A stretch of DNA of 64,000 nt. It comes from Hahella sp. KA22 (GTDB taxonomy: Bacteria; Pseudomonadota; Gammaproteobacteria; Pseudomonadales; Oleiphilaceae). Both the position numbers and the translations under genes were made by a program. Positions 52,194 to 61,005 of this stretch are shown here, one piece after another (position 1 is the stretch's first letter; the number at the start of each line of letters is the position of its first letter). The notes under the pieces are model-generated. The model saw only the letters and a program-made list of their open reading frames with translations. It was not told the DNA's origin and did no database searches. The stretch is taken from NCBI RefSeq assembly GCF_004135205.1, contig NZ_CP035490.1, forward strand, positions 4,383,644 to 4,447,643, given 5' to 3'.

Positions 52194-52631
52194 ATGAACA
52201 AATGGGTTAAAACTTTACCGATTATCGCAGTTCTATTGCAGACCGGTTGCGCCATACAAAGCGAGCGGGTGGACATAGAACGCGTCAACCAAACCCTGTT
52301 CGCAATGACGCAGCTCCCCGCTGAAGAAACTGCGCCAGCCTATCTGACGCTGACTATCGACGCCATTGACGCCCCCTTGCAGAGTCCGGACTGGAAACAA
52401 CTGGAAGCGCGCGCCATGGCGTTCGTCAGCCGTTGCGCCACCTGTTTTGACAACGGATTGCTGCTGCAAGTGGCGGCCACCAACGCCGCGCAGCCGTTCC
52501 AGGCGCTCAATGAAAGCCTGCGTTGGGGCGGCAAACTGCGCGCTTTGTTAGCGATGCAGGGCCTGCCGGTGGATATCCGCTTCGACCCCAGCCTGCCCGC
52601 CTCCAGCGCGCGTCTGAGCGCCAAGGGGTAA
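52194..52631 (+). CDS. Small lipoprotein in the polysaccharide operon
   Basis: A 145-aa protein with a lipoprotein signal (IIAVLLQTGC, Cys at position 19). The mature part is alpha/beta with FVSRCATCFDNGLLLQVAAT. It lies between the GT and Wzz-like genes and ends 3 bases before the latter, so it is in the same operon. It could be a membrane-anchored partner of chain-length control or export. No family was recognised. Confidence 0.7.
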   Translation: MNKWVKTLPIIAVLLQTGCAIQSERVDIERVNQTLFAMTQLPAEETAPAYLTLTIDAIDAPLQSPDWKQLEARAMAFVSRCATCFDNGLLLQVAATNAAQPFQALNESLRWGGKLRALLAMQGLPVDIRFDPSLPASSARLSAKG

Positions 52632-52634
52632 GCT

Positions 52635-54134
52635 ATGCGCGTTGGCGTCTTCCTGAATTTGCACTACATGGCCGCGGCGGCCTGGCGTCGCCGCTACGCT
52701 ATCGTAGCGCCTTTACTGGCGGCGCCGTTTCTGGCTTTGCTTATCGGCGCCGTCACGCCGAAGAAATACCAGAGCTACACCACGCTGCTGATTCAGGAAA
52801 CGTCAAAACTGAATCCGTTCCTGGCGGATTTCTCCGTATCCACCCAGCTCAAGGAGCGTATGGCGGCTCTGCAAGCGCTGCTGCATTCACGCCATATGCT
52901 GGGCGAAGTCGCCATGGAAATGGGTTTGGGCGATAAAGACAGCGGCCACATCGGCGACCCGGTGCTGAATCGGCTTTCACACTCCCTGAAGGTCGAGCTG
53001 ATCGGCTCCGATATCATCAAAATCAGCCTGACGGATTCCTCGCCTCATGATATGGCGCGCACGCTGGAGGTCACCTCCAAACATTTTCTGAATGTGTTGC
53101 TCGCACCGGAGCGCTCCTCCATCGACGCCTCTGAAAATTTTCTGGAAGAGCAACTGTTGGCGCAACAGCAGGCGCTGCTGGCGGCGGAAAACACACTGGC
53201 GACGTTTAAATCCCAGTACAGCGGCAACCTGCCCGGGCAGATGCACTTCGATATCGAGCAGTTACGGGAAACGGAAAAGCAACTGCAGATCAAACAGGTC
53301 GAGCTGGCGGGCGCTGACGCCGCCATCGAGACTCTGAACACGCAGTTGCTCAAGGCCAATCCGCTATTGGCGTCCATTGAGGCGGATATCATTCGCGCCA
53401 GCGCCGAACTGAACCAACTGCAGGCCCGCTACACCGACAGGCACAGCCTGGTGGTGGCCGCCCGGCACAGTCTGCAGCGGCTGCGCCAAGAGCGCGACGC
53501 CCTGGTGGCGCAGACCCGACGCATGAGCCCGCAAAACATCGACGAACTCTGGCGTCTGGCGGCGGAATTCGCTGACGCGGATGAAGACCGCAGCGCCGCC
53601 GGCAGTCGAGTCAGCCCATTACTGGTGTCGCAACTGGAGTCCATTCAGCAGGCGCAGTCGCGCCAGCAACAGCTGACGCAAGAGACCGCCAGCCTGCAGC
53701 AGACTCTGGCGCGTCTGAAAACCAAGCTCGACAGCTTCGCCCAGGTCGAACAGCGCCTGCGGGAGTTAGAGCGGGATATTGCCACCAAACAGCATATCTA
53801 CGACGACCTGCTGAAGCGCTATGAAATGGCCAAAGTCACTGGCGCTCTGGGGCGTTTCGAAGAGCACGACCGGGTCAAGATCATCGATCGTCCGTTCACG
53901 CCCCATGCGCCCATCAATCTGCCCCTGGTGGTCTATTTCATCAGCGGCGCCCTGGGCGGGTTGTTTCTCGGCGCAGCCATCGCCGTGATTCTGGAAATTA
54001 TCGACACCAGCATTATCCGTCGCGATGTGGCGGAAAAAATTATCGGCGCGCCAGTCATCTCGCGCCTGCCGGACTTCAGGCAAGTCGCCATCGGATTCCA
54101 ATCCGCCCGCGACCTGACGCCGGTTGAATCCTGA
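52635..54134 (+). CDS. Wzz/GNVR-type polysaccharide chain-length determinant (SypO-like)
   Basis: A 499-aa protein with an N-terminal span (YAIVAPLLAAPFLALLIGAV), a long periplasmic coiled coil (about 160-420, e.g. ENFLEEQLLAQQQALLAAEN and RELERDIATKQHIYDDLLKR) and a C-terminal span (LVVYFISGALGGLFLGAAIA) near residue 430. No tyrosine-kinase Walker motifs are present. It should form a periplasmic oligomer that sets polymer length together with the Wzy-like enzyme. Same build as SypO and XrtA-associated chain-length proteins. Confidence 0.9.
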   Translation: MRVGVFLNLHYMAAAAWRRRYAIVAPLLAAPFLALLIGAVTPKKYQSYTTLLIQETSKLNPFLADFSVSTQLKERMAALQALLHSRHMLGEVAMEMGLGDKDSGHIGDPVLNRLSHSLKVELIGSDIIKISLTDSSPHDMARTLEVTSKHFLNVLLAPERSSIDASENFLEEQLLAQQQALLAAENTLATFKSQYSGNLPGQMHFDIEQLRETEKQLQIKQVELAGADAAIETLNTQLLKANPLLASIEADIIRASAELNQLQARYTDRHSLVVAARHSLQRLRQERDALVAQTRRMSPQNIDELWRLAAEFADADEDRSAAGSRVSPLLVSQLESIQQAQSRQQQLTQETASLQQTLARLKTKLDSFAQVEQRLRELERDIATKQHIYDDLLKRYEMAKVTGALGRFEEHDRVKIIDRPFTPHAPINLPLVVYFISGALGGLFLGAAIAVILEIIDTSIIRRDVAEKIIGAPVISRLPDFRQVAIGFQSARDLTPVES

Positions 54135-54161
54135 TCGCAGTCCATTTAACGAGGTATACCC

Positions 54162-55259
54162 ATGACATCGACATCTTCTCAGCGCAAAGTGGTCGTCCAG
54201 GTGGTGCAGCATTTGTCGCCGGGCGGCATCGAAAGTATTTGTCTGGAATTGCAGAGTTTCGCCGGCTCCAACGCCGACGTGCATCTAGTCAGCCTGGAAG
54301 GCCGGGAGTCGCAAATGGTCTCCCTGTGGCCGCGCCTGAGTCAGTATGCCGGCGTCATGCACTTCCTCGATAAACCCCCCGGCCTGCAACCGCGTCTACT
54401 GCTAAAGCTGGCGGCGCTGTTCAAAAGCCTTAAGGCGGATGTGGTTCATACCCATCATATCGGACCTCTGCTGTACGGCGGCGCGGCGGCGCGTCTGGCG
54501 CGCATTCCCGTGCTGATTCATACCGAACACGACGCCTGGCATCTGGGTCTGGACAACCATCAGAGCCTGGCCTCCAAATGCCTGAAATTCATTCGCCCGC
54601 AACTGGTGGCGGACGCCGAAATCGTCGCGGATCACATCAGAAGCCGCATCCCTCACGCGCAGCCGCGGGTCATTCCCAACGGCATAGATACGCGTCGCTT
54701 CAAGCCTGGAGACAAGGCCGCCGCACGGCGCTCATTCGGGCTGCCGGATGATCAGGCGATCATCGGCTGCGCCGCGCGTATGCATGAGGTAAAGGGGCAT
54801 GACATTCTGCTCGACGCCATGTTTCGCCTGCCGCCCAACGTGCATCTCGCGCTCGCCGGCAAAGGCCCGCAGGAAGCGCATCTGCAGCGTCAGGTGCGGG
54901 ATCTTAATCTCAGCGATCGGGTACATTTTCTGGGCCTGGTGGACGATATGCCGCGCTTTTATCAGGCGCTGGACGTGTTCTGTCTGGCGTCGAAAGCGGA
55001 AGGCATGCCTTTGTCCCCGCTGGAAGCGCAGGCCTGCGGCGCCCGCGCCGTCATCACCGACGTGGGCGGCAGTCGCGAGGCGCTGTGTCCAACCACCGGC
55101 ATTCTGGTTCCTGCGGATAATTCCGCGGCCCTGGCCAAGGCGCTGCGCTACAGCCTGCGCACGACGTTGAGCGCCGACCCCAGAGATTTCGTCATGCAGT
55201 ATCGGGATATCCGCGGCATGGTCGCCGCTTACGACCAGTTGCATAGCGTCGCCTGCTGA
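54162..55259 (+). CDS. GT4-family glycosyltransferase (SypP-like)
   Basis: GAGGT precedes the ATG. A 365-aa GT-B enzyme: VVQHLSPGGIESICLELQSF at the start, ADVVHTHHIGPLLYGG, RVIPNGIDTRRFKPG and CLASKAEGMPLSPLEAQACG with the donor-binding Glu. It has 27 bases to the previous gene. It is expected to transfer a sugar from a nucleotide donor to the lipid-linked glycan. Confidence 0.9.
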   Translation: MTSTSSQRKVVVQVVQHLSPGGIESICLELQSFAGSNADVHLVSLEGRESQMVSLWPRLSQYAGVMHFLDKPPGLQPRLLLKLAALFKSLKADVVHTHHIGPLLYGGAAARLARIPVLIHTEHDAWHLGLDNHQSLASKCLKFIRPQLVADAEIVADHIRSRIPHAQPRVIPNGIDTRRFKPGDKAAARRSFGLPDDQAIIGCAARMHEVKGHDILLDAMFRLPPNVHLALAGKGPQEAHLQRQVRDLNLSDRVHFLGLVDDMPRFYQALDVFCLASKAEGMPLSPLEAQACGARAVITDVGGSREALCPTTGILVPADNSAALAKALRYSLRTTLSADPRDFVMQYRDIRGMVAAYDQLHSVAC

Positions 55260-55308
55260 ACGCGGGCGGCTGACACATCAAGAATCGCCACCAAAGAGGT
55301 AATTCATC

Positions 55309-56499
55309 ATGACCGACACACTACTTTGGAGCTGTACGCTGATCCTGGGGCTGATCATCGTCTACCATCACGTGGGCTACCCCGTGCTGTTGCGCTATTG
55401 GGCCAACCGTAAGCGCCAGCAATCCCTACATCGTCATCAGGAGGAAGAGCGCAGCGATTATCCTGAACTGAGCATCATTATTCCCGCCTATAACGAAGCG
55501 GAGGTGATTGCGGAAAAGCTGCGTAATCTGGCGTTTCTCGACTATCCCACTCATCGCTTTGAAGTCCGCATTTACGACGATGGTTCGCAGGACGACACAC
55601 TCTCGATCATCCATCGCACATTGCAGGAAGCCGATGTGAAAAAGTTGCGGGTGCAAGTCATCGCCAACGAGGTCAACCAAGGCAAGGTCGCCGTCATCAA
55701 TCAGGCCATGCGGGAAACGTCTACGGAATTGGTGTTACTGTCCGACGCCTCTGCGCTGATCTCTATCGACGCCTTGAAAATCGTCGCCCGCCATATGCGC
55801 GACGCCAGCGTTGGCGTCGTGGCGGCCTCTTATCAGATACTCACTCCCGGCTCGGAAGGCGAAGAAACTTACTGGCGTTATCAGACCAACATCAAAGAGA
55901 TGGAAAGCGTAGTCGGCTCCACCATCGGCGCCCATGGCGCCCTGTACTGTTTTCGTCGCAGCCTGTTTGAGGAGCTGCCAGAAAACGCCATCAACGATGA
56001 TTTCATCCTTCCCATGCGCATCGTCGCGCAAGGCCATCGCTGCATCTATGACCGCGATATCGTCGCCGTAGAGCTGGAGCAGGCCAGCCTCACTATGGAT
56101 CATCAGCGTCGCAAGCGCATCGCCGCCGGCAATGTGCAACAGGCGCTGATGCTTACGCCGCTGTTGAATCCGAAGCATGGCGCCACTGCGTTCAACTATA
56201 TTTCCGGCAAGTTTTTACGGGTGTGCATGCCTCTGATTTTGGTCGTCTTTCTACTGTGCACGCTACTGCTGTCGCTGCACTCCTGGCTGGCGATGGTTCT
56301 GCTGTTGGGACAGATATTGGTCTACGGCCTCGCCAGCATCCGCGCCCTGACTCCCGGTGTTCCCTGGCCCAAACTGGTCAATCTGGTGCACTACTTGGTC
56401 AGCGGCCACTTCGCCAATGCCCTGGGCGCGTTACGTTATCTGTCCGGACAGGAAAGCGGCCGCTGGCAGCGCGTCAAACTGGAGGCCCATCATGATTGA
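55309..56499 (+). CDS. Membrane GT2-family glycosyltransferase (SypQ-like)
   Basis: A 396-aa protein with an N-terminal span (LWSCTLILGLIIVYHHVGYP), a GT2 catalytic domain (LSIIIPAYNEAEVIAEKLRN, RIYDDGSQDDTLSII, LVLLSDASALI, then INDDFILPMRI and a Q-R-R-x-R-like HQRRKRIAAG stretch) and two C-terminal spans around residues 310-345. The layout is that of processive-type synthases and of SypQ in V. fischeri. The stop overlaps the start of the sugar transferase gene. Confidence 0.88.
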   Translation: MTDTLLWSCTLILGLIIVYHHVGYPVLLRYWANRKRQQSLHRHQEEERSDYPELSIIIPAYNEAEVIAEKLRNLAFLDYPTHRFEVRIYDDGSQDDTLSIIHRTLQEADVKKLRVQVIANEVNQGKVAVINQAMRETSTELVLLSDASALISIDALKIVARHMRDASVGVVAASYQILTPGSEGEETYWRYQTNIKEMESVVGSTIGAHGALYCFRRSLFEELPENAINDDFILPMRIVAQGHRCIYDRDIVAVELEQASLTMDHQRRKRIAAGNVQQALMLTPLLNPKHGATAFNYISGKFLRVCMPLILVVFLLCTLLLSLHSWLAMVLLLGQILVYGLASIRALTPGVPWPKLVNLVHYLVSGHFANALGALRYLSGQESGRWQRVKLEAHHD

Positions 56500-57211
56500 T
56501 CTTGTTTTCACCAAAGCAGCCAAAAACGCCTCGGAGCCGACCATGATGCAAACGCGCACAGCCGCCATTGATTCGCCGACGAACTATATCCCCGCCACTA
56601 CCCTGGCGGCCAAGCGCTGTTTCGACATTGCCGTCAGCCTGCTCGGACTGGCCCTCAGCGCGCCAGTGTGGCCATTGCTTATTCTGGCTATTCGCCTTGA
56701 TTCGAAGGGGCCCGCGTTGTTCCGGCAACTACGCGTCGGCCGCGCGACGCCGACCTATACGGAGCTGTTCTACATGATCAAGTTCCGCACTATGCGCGTT
56801 GATGCGGAAAAAGAAACCGGCGCCGTCTGGGCCACCCGCAACGACCCGAGAGTCACACGAGTTGGCCGCTTTTTGCGCAAAACGCGCCTGGACGAACTGC
56901 CGCAACTGTTGAATGTATTGCGCGGCGAAATGTCCATCGTCGGCCCCCGCCCGGAACGCCCCGGCATCAGCAACAACCTGGACCGGGCCATCCCCTATTA
57001 CATCGAACGCACCTATTTCGTGACGCCCGGAATCACCGGTATGGCCCAGGTCCGCCAAGGCTACGACGCCTGCCTGGAAGATGTGAAAAACAAAATCGGC
57101 TACGACCACGCCTATTCACTCTGCCTGTCCAACTTCAGCTCATGGCTGAAAACCGACATCGAAATAATCCTGCGAACCTTTTGGGTAATGATACGAGGCC
57201 GGGGGCAATAG
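56492..57211 (+). CDS. Undecaprenyl-phosphate sugar transferase (SypR/WcaJ-like)
   Basis: ATG 56492 (GGAGG 7 bases upstream, overlapping the previous stop) is chosen over the frame's start at 56357. The 239-aa protein has a membrane hairpin ([20 protein letters not shown]) and the bacterial sugar transferase core: [47 protein letters not shown] and a [14 protein letters not shown] stretch. It is the initiating glycosyl-1-phosphate transferase of the polysaccharide. No N-terminal CoA-binding-like domain is present, so it is the short WcaJ/PglC type. Confidence 0.92.
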   Translation: MIDLVFTKAAKNASEPTMMQTRTAAIDSPTNYIPATTLAAKRCFDIAVSLLGLALSAPVWPLLILAIRLDSKGPALFRQLRVGRATPTYTELFYMIKFRTMRVDAEKETGAVWATRNDPRVTRVGRFLRKTRLDELPQLLNVLRGEMSIVGPRPERPGISNNLDRAIPYYIERTYFVTPGITGMAQVRQGYDACLEDVKNKIGYDHAYSLCLSNFSSWLKTDIEIILRTFWVMIRGRGQ

Positions 57212-57259
57212 CCCCTGGTGAGGAAAGGTTATGTGGGGGGATCTGATATGATCGCCGCG

Positions 57260-57595
57260 CTACTTCTTGCTCTCCCAAGGAGAAGGTAGCGCGCTTACTG
57301 CATCTTCCAAGCGCATATACGCCACAATTGTTTCACTTGGATCTTTATGGGCCCAACCCAACACAGGAGAGTAGCGATAGCAGGCAATCGTGCTCCCTGC
57401 CTGGCTCTCAATGGCAACGAGATATTGCCCAAGCTCCTTCGGCGCATTTCCCTTGACCCACTCGGGACTCTGGGAGTGACGGGCCGACCTTACACGCAGC
57501 ACGGCCTCCTGAATGGCCTCCAGCTCATCGGCAGTGAATCCATCCAGGCAGGTGGACTCCTGCTCATCTACCGCCCGCTTCTCATGCGGGCTCAC
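57260..57595 (-). CDS. Hypothetical protein, 111 aa, third gene of a small operon
   Basis: The start is GTG 57595, overlapping the upstream stop (57592). The product contains TADELEAIQEAVLRVRSARH and ELGQYLVAIESQAGSTIACY. No family was recognised and no signal or membrane segment seen. Three genes (58352 to 57260) are stacked with 4-base overlaps, so they form a unit inserted between the two halves of the polysaccharide locus. Confidence 0.55.
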   Translation of the reverse strand: MSPHEKRAVDEQESTCLDGFTADELEAIQEAVLRVRSARHSQSPEWVKGNAPKELGQYLVAIESQAGSTIACYRYSPVLGWAHKDPSETIVAYMRLEDAVSALPSPWESKK

Positions 57596-57807
57596 TTCTT
57601 TACCAGGCGAAGCTTTTTCTCCTCTGGTCTGTATTCTTCCAGTTCACTCGGGAAAAGCTCCGAATCGGGTGTAAAAACCAAATCTAAAGAGCCCAACTGA
57701 ACCTGTGGTTCATCTTCCATGACCGCTCCGAAGCCATCTTTTATCTCCTCACGTAATTGACGCAGGAACTCCTCATAATCGGAGTCTCGCTTTTTATCTT
57801 CAGTCAT
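57592..57807 (-). CDS. Small acidic hypothetical protein, 71 aa
   Basis: ATG 57807 overlaps the upstream TGA (ATGA) and has AAGGTG nearby, so it is preferred over the start at 57825. The product is highly charged (MTEDKKRDSDYEEFLRQLRE, ending in EEKKLRLVKK). Middle gene of the three-gene unit. It is reminiscent of small acidic antitoxin or adaptor proteins in size and charge, but no DNA-binding motif is visible. Confidence 0.5.
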   Translation of the reverse strand: MTEDKKRDSDYEEFLRQLREEIKDGFGAVMEDEPQVQLGSLDLVFTPDSELFPSELEEYRPEEKKLRLVKK

Positions 57808-58352
57808 CTCAACACCTTGAAGCAAAAGTTACCGCGGCTGTTATATTCGTAGCCCTTGGAACAATAGAAGTCAATTACATTGGCGTTTACTGGTTTCATA
57901 AGTCTGATTTCATGAGCATCAATATGCTTAGCATATATTCTGGCCGCAATCTCGATTAAGTTGAAAGTGCTTCCTTTTAGAGGATTATCGCCAGGGGCAG
58001 ACTCAATGAAATCAAGTCTTAGACGACTGCCAGACCATGTAGGTTGCCCTAAAGAGAGTGCGCACAGCTTCATTTCACGCCACCAAATAGCTAACTCAAA
58101 GCGCTTAGGTTCCTGATACAAAAAGTGATAGTAACCATAGTCATCTCTTTCCCAGTCCCACTCCACTCGACGACCGAAAGTATTATGCCAGGAGCGCTGC
58201 TCTATAATGGCCTTTTGGGTAATGAGGGAGTATGAAACGACCGATTTAAGTTGAACAGGAAGAATGGCATTGGCGTCTTCGATAACTTCACGGCGAATTT
58301 TCGAATACTTTGTTTCCGTCGCAATATGTGTTCGGCTTCTGGAATATGACAT
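57804..58352 (-). CDS. Hypothetical protein with GNAT-like C-terminus, 182 aa
   Basis: First gene of the three-gene unit. The first 90 residues are basic and aromatic-rich (EWDWERDDYGYYHFLYQEPK); residues 135-182 (NLIEIAARIYAKHIDAHEIR, then VNANVIDFYCSKGYEYNS) look like the last helix and strand of an N-acetyltransferase, where a residue-N-x-x-x-x-x-FY-x-x-x-GY pattern is usual. No clear coenzyme A loop was found, so activity is uncertain. Confidence 0.5.
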   Translation of the reverse strand: MSYSRSRTHIATETKYSKIRREVIEDANAILPVQLKSVVSYSLITQKAIIEQRSWHNTFGRRVEWDWERDDYGYYHFLYQEPKRFELAIWWREMKLCALSLGQPTWSGSRLRLDFIESAPGDNPLKGSTFNLIEIAARIYAKHIDAHEIRLMKPVNANVIDFYCSKGYEYNSRGNFCFKVLR

Positions 58353-58922
58353 GCTTAAAAATCCATATTAAGTGTAGAAATCAGGGCTAGCATTCCCCGG
58401 GGACGTTGATACTACCTGGGTCGCCACAGCCAAAGTACCGGCTATTAACCCTACCCCTGGCGGCCTATTGTTGGTAATGGAATGTGTTGGCGAATGGTCG
58501 AAGTGATCATGCAATACATTGATGAACGCCTTCCTGGTTTCCCCTACCCCATGACGAGCGCCGGCGTTATCTCGTGAAAGCAGTAAAAGTCTTGAAAAAA
58601 ATATAGAACAGAGAAGCGGTTCTCATCATGGTCAGCCCCCCCTCTAAAAACTGGATTGCCTGTAAAAGCCAAGTTATAGGCGCACGGTCGTTACTGCTAT
58701 CACAAGCAGTACAGGCATGGGATCAGATTGAAGCCCCTCCCCTAAAAATAACGGACAAATTTACTGAGGGACATTTCAGGTTTATTTAGTATGATGAAGA
58801 TGGCAATGAATTCAGCCAGTTATGAAAGGCGCTCAGGAAGATTATGGGAGATCCCACTGACGCAGTTCTCTGAAAAAATTCGGTGAAAGACTTCATTAAA
58901 TCGACAAAAGGAAGGAGTTCTT
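58353..58922. other. 570-bp stretch without a full gene; possible gene remnants
   Basis: Contains a 53-aa open frame at 58628-58789 on the plus strand (starts MVSPPSKNWIACKSQ, has ITDKFTEGHFRFI before TAG). In the next frame directly after it is a short YDEDGNEFSQL stretch ending in TGA. Read together across one frame change they resemble a broken protein segment. The ribosome site AAGGAAGGAG at the end belongs to the 58923 gene. Confidence 0.3.
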
Positions 58923-59609
58923 ATGTCTGGAGAGTTAGAGGCGAAAAATCACGCGGATGCAGTACTAAACGCCTACAAATTAAGTTATCTGCCTTTAAAC
59001 AAGAAAGGGTTAACGATTGACGGTATCGGGCTTATGTTGCCTGATCCTGGCATGCCTCTAGGGGTTATTCTAAAGAAAGACAGCAGCTTCATCGTCCTGC
59101 TTGGCGAACAGCATAGTACAGAGACGTTATCGCCGCTTTTACCCGGCGATCAAACGTTGATGATTGCAGGCGCCAAAGCCGTGGTCGCCGCCATCGGCAA
59201 ATTAGGGAGCAAGCATACGACCATTGCAGCAGTCGAACTCCCTATCAAGAACGGAAGTATCGTTGGATCAGGCGCCGGACTGACCAAGATGGAGAAGCTC
59301 ACCATTGCCGATCCCGCCGATAAAAACCTCGGATCAATAAATCATTCTTTGTTCTATTACAAGGCGACGCTTTTGAAAGACGTGTTGTTCGCCGAAGGTG
59401 AAAATACCGTCGAAGTCGTCGACCAGGGACTGGCGGCCAAATCAGACGAACGCAATCCGGGGATCGCCGCTCATTTGATCAACGCCGCCGCAAGCGTCAA
59501 AGGGCCCAGCGTAACCGTGCTGCCCGTCGGACTCTCACATTTAGGTGGAAACAGCATACAAACACAACTGACCATGAAAGGATGGTCCATCACGACAAAG
59601 ATCGTCTAA
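58923..59609 (+). CDS. Putative TIKI/TraB/ChaN-type metallohydrolase-like protein, 228 aa
   Basis: GGAG is 5 bases before the ATG. Visible motifs are LLGEQHSTETL (GExH-like), TTIAAVELPI, and VLPVGLSHLGG near the C-terminus, the G-x-x-H-x-x-G element that closes the EreA/TIKI/ChaN fold. The order GE-x-H, then V-E, then G-x-S-H-L-G is as in that superfamily. The substrate is unknown. It has no signal peptide, and is separated from the neighbouring small genes by repeats. Confidence 0.5.
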   Translation: MSGELEAKNHADAVLNAYKLSYLPLNKKGLTIDGIGLMLPDPGMPLGVILKKDSSFIVLLGEQHSTETLSPLLPGDQTLMIAGAKAVVAAIGKLGSKHTTIAAVELPIKNGSIVGSGAGLTKMEKLTIADPADKNLGSINHSLFYYKATLLKDVLFAEGENTVEVVDQGLAAKSDERNPGIAAHLINAAASVKGPSVTVLPVGLSHLGGNSIQTQLTMKGWSITTKIV

Positions 59610-59650
59610 GCCAGCGATATAGCTCCGTGTGAGTTTGTTCGTTATTTATG

Positions 59651-59675
59651 GAGCCTCATTGTGATGATGAGGCTC
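59651..59675. terminator. Hairpin downstream of the 58923 gene
   Basis: GAGCCTCAT (59651-59659) and ATGAGGCTC (59667-59675) form a perfect 9-bp stem with a 7-base loop, 42 bases after the stop. No T tract follows. Confidence 0.5.
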
Positions 59676-59818
59676 GACTATCTAGAACTTTAGCGGGCGA
59701 ATTTCAACAGCTTCTGCGAAACCGTTTTCGCTTTGAGCAACCACCTGTTTGGTGCAATCTATTCCAAAGCAGTAGCCACTATCTGGGCTCTATGGGCAGG
59801 ATAAATCTGGAGCGTATG

Positions 59819-59972
59819 TGTTGGATGGCGCTTCGCTTATCCAACCTACGTTTCACTCTGCGCCCATATACAGACCGAAGAGAACGCCAGGCGTTTTGAC
59901 AGAACTCCTACGTTTCCTCCCCCACCCTCCTATCAGAAATGGGTAGGTCGGAAAAGCGAAGCGCCTTCCGAC
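59819..59972. repeat. Inverted pair of GTAGGTTGG / GCGAAGCGC-type intergenic repeats
   Basis: The left copy holds TTGGAT and ATCCAA arms around GGCGCTTCGCTT and ends in CCTACG. The right copy reads GTAGGTCGGAA, then AAGCGAAGCGCC, then TTCCGAC. Each is an internal palindrome and the two are inverted to each other. This repeat type is widespread in intergenic regions of proteobacteria and is distinct from the CCCTTCGACAGG repeat in the window. Confidence 0.75.
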
Positions 59973-60134
59973 ATGCGGAGCTGAATGGCCACACCAGTTG
60001 TAACAGGCCCAGACATAACTTCTGTTGGCGAACGAGCCGAATGATTAATATAAGGCAGGGTATACGTTCCCATAAATTTCACATGCACAGAGCATTACCG
60101 ACTTGTGCAGTCAGGACGGCAGGAATACTTTTCC

Positions 60135-60503
60135 TTAACTCACCACAGCCAATTCATCATCATTAATATCATTCAGATCAACGTCAGTTAAAATAGTCCC
60201 AGATAAGTCGGATTTTTTAAAACTCATTTCAAACAAGATTACCTCTTCATACGAGTCTGCTATCACGTACCTCTTTTCTCCGCTTTCCTCATCAATGAAG
60301 ACATTTGACTCTAAGGGCCTTCTGGGATTTTTTTTAGCAACTATCGCAATCCGCCAGTAATCACCGTCATCTATAGTTCCAGGGCATGTTTTTTCAAAAA
60401 ACCAGGCTGGAATATCGCTCTTAGGATGCTTCTGGAGGAATTCACCAATGAATTTTTCTATTGCAGCTTCAACAGCAGGATTATCTTCAAGCTTTTTACG
60501 CAC
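60135..60503 (-). CDS. Hypothetical protein, 122 aa
   Basis: Starts at GTG 60503 with GGAAG 7 bases upstream. Contains NPAVEAAIEKFIGEFLQKHP, DIPAWFFEKTCPGTIDDGDY and an acidic C-terminus (LTDVDLNDINDDELAVVS). Small, acidic, cytosolic; AT-rich DNA. It has the look of an orphan immunity-type protein but no family was recognised. Confidence 0.55.
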   Translation of the reverse strand: MRKKLEDNPAVEAAIEKFIGEFLQKHPKSDIPAWFFEKTCPGTIDDGDYWRIAIVAKKNPRRPLESNVFIDEESGEKRYVIADSYEEVILFEMSFKKSDLSGTILTDVDLNDINDDELAVVS

Positions 60504-60601
60504 AAACCACTTCCATTAAAATCTCAAGCCACTGCATCTACTCAGCCACCTTACAACGATCCCAAGAGCCTACTTTTATTTATCCGCCGATTCATTAACC
60601 A

Positions 60602-60952
60602 TCAACTTTTGACCCAGTCCGCAATGCGCTCATTTTCCTTCAGATTCTCTCTCAAGTAGTAGTAAACCGTATCCATGTTTACCACGATATCCAGCGCTGC
60701 GATGATGATGGAGGCGCCATCATCCGTTGAAAACTCAAATACCTCAAAATATCCATTTACCTTTTTCTCCTGCAGTACTTTCAGCGCCTTACTTTCTTCG
60801 ACCAAGGAGAAAACAGCGGTAATGTGAGGATCGCTACCCAAAATTATCAACTCATTCGCATTAAAGCTGAAAACTTCGAAGTCGAACCAAGCGGAATGAG
60901 CCATGGCGTTATTTACGGCATCAACCTTTCTTTTAAGCAGCGTATTACTCAT
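60602..60952 (-). CDS. Hypothetical protein, 116 aa
   Basis: The ATG at 60952 is taken; the frame also opens at a GTG at 60961. The product has VNNAMAHSAWFDFEVFSFNA and a TTDG-like FEFSTDDGASIIIAALDIVV stretch, with beta-alpha character. Cytosolic, no family recognised. It is one of a group of small AT-rich orphan genes in 57.2-61.5 kb. Confidence 0.55.
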   Translation of the reverse strand: MSNTLLKRKVDAVNNAMAHSAWFDFEVFSFNANELIILGSDPHITAVFSLVEESKALKVLQEKKVNGYFEVFEFSTDDGASIIIAALDIVVNMDTVYYYLRENLKENERIADWVKS

Positions 60953-61005
60953 CAGCTTCACATTATGATTTTGTGACTATTAAGCCGCTCCATCTACAAC
61001 AATAG

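Larger units (their letters stand above)
59610..60134. other. Gene-free spacer with hairpin and REP-like pair
   Basis: About 525 bases. It contains the hairpin at 59651-59675 and two copies, in opposite orientation, of a second repeat type (59819-59850 and 59943-59972). No convincing gene was seen; short open frames here lack ribosome sites. Confidence 0.5.

Noticed and set aside
57202-57215. GGGGC-AATA-GCCCC hairpin at the sugar transferase stop
   Set aside because: A short stem partly inside the coding sequence without a T tract; not called as a terminator.
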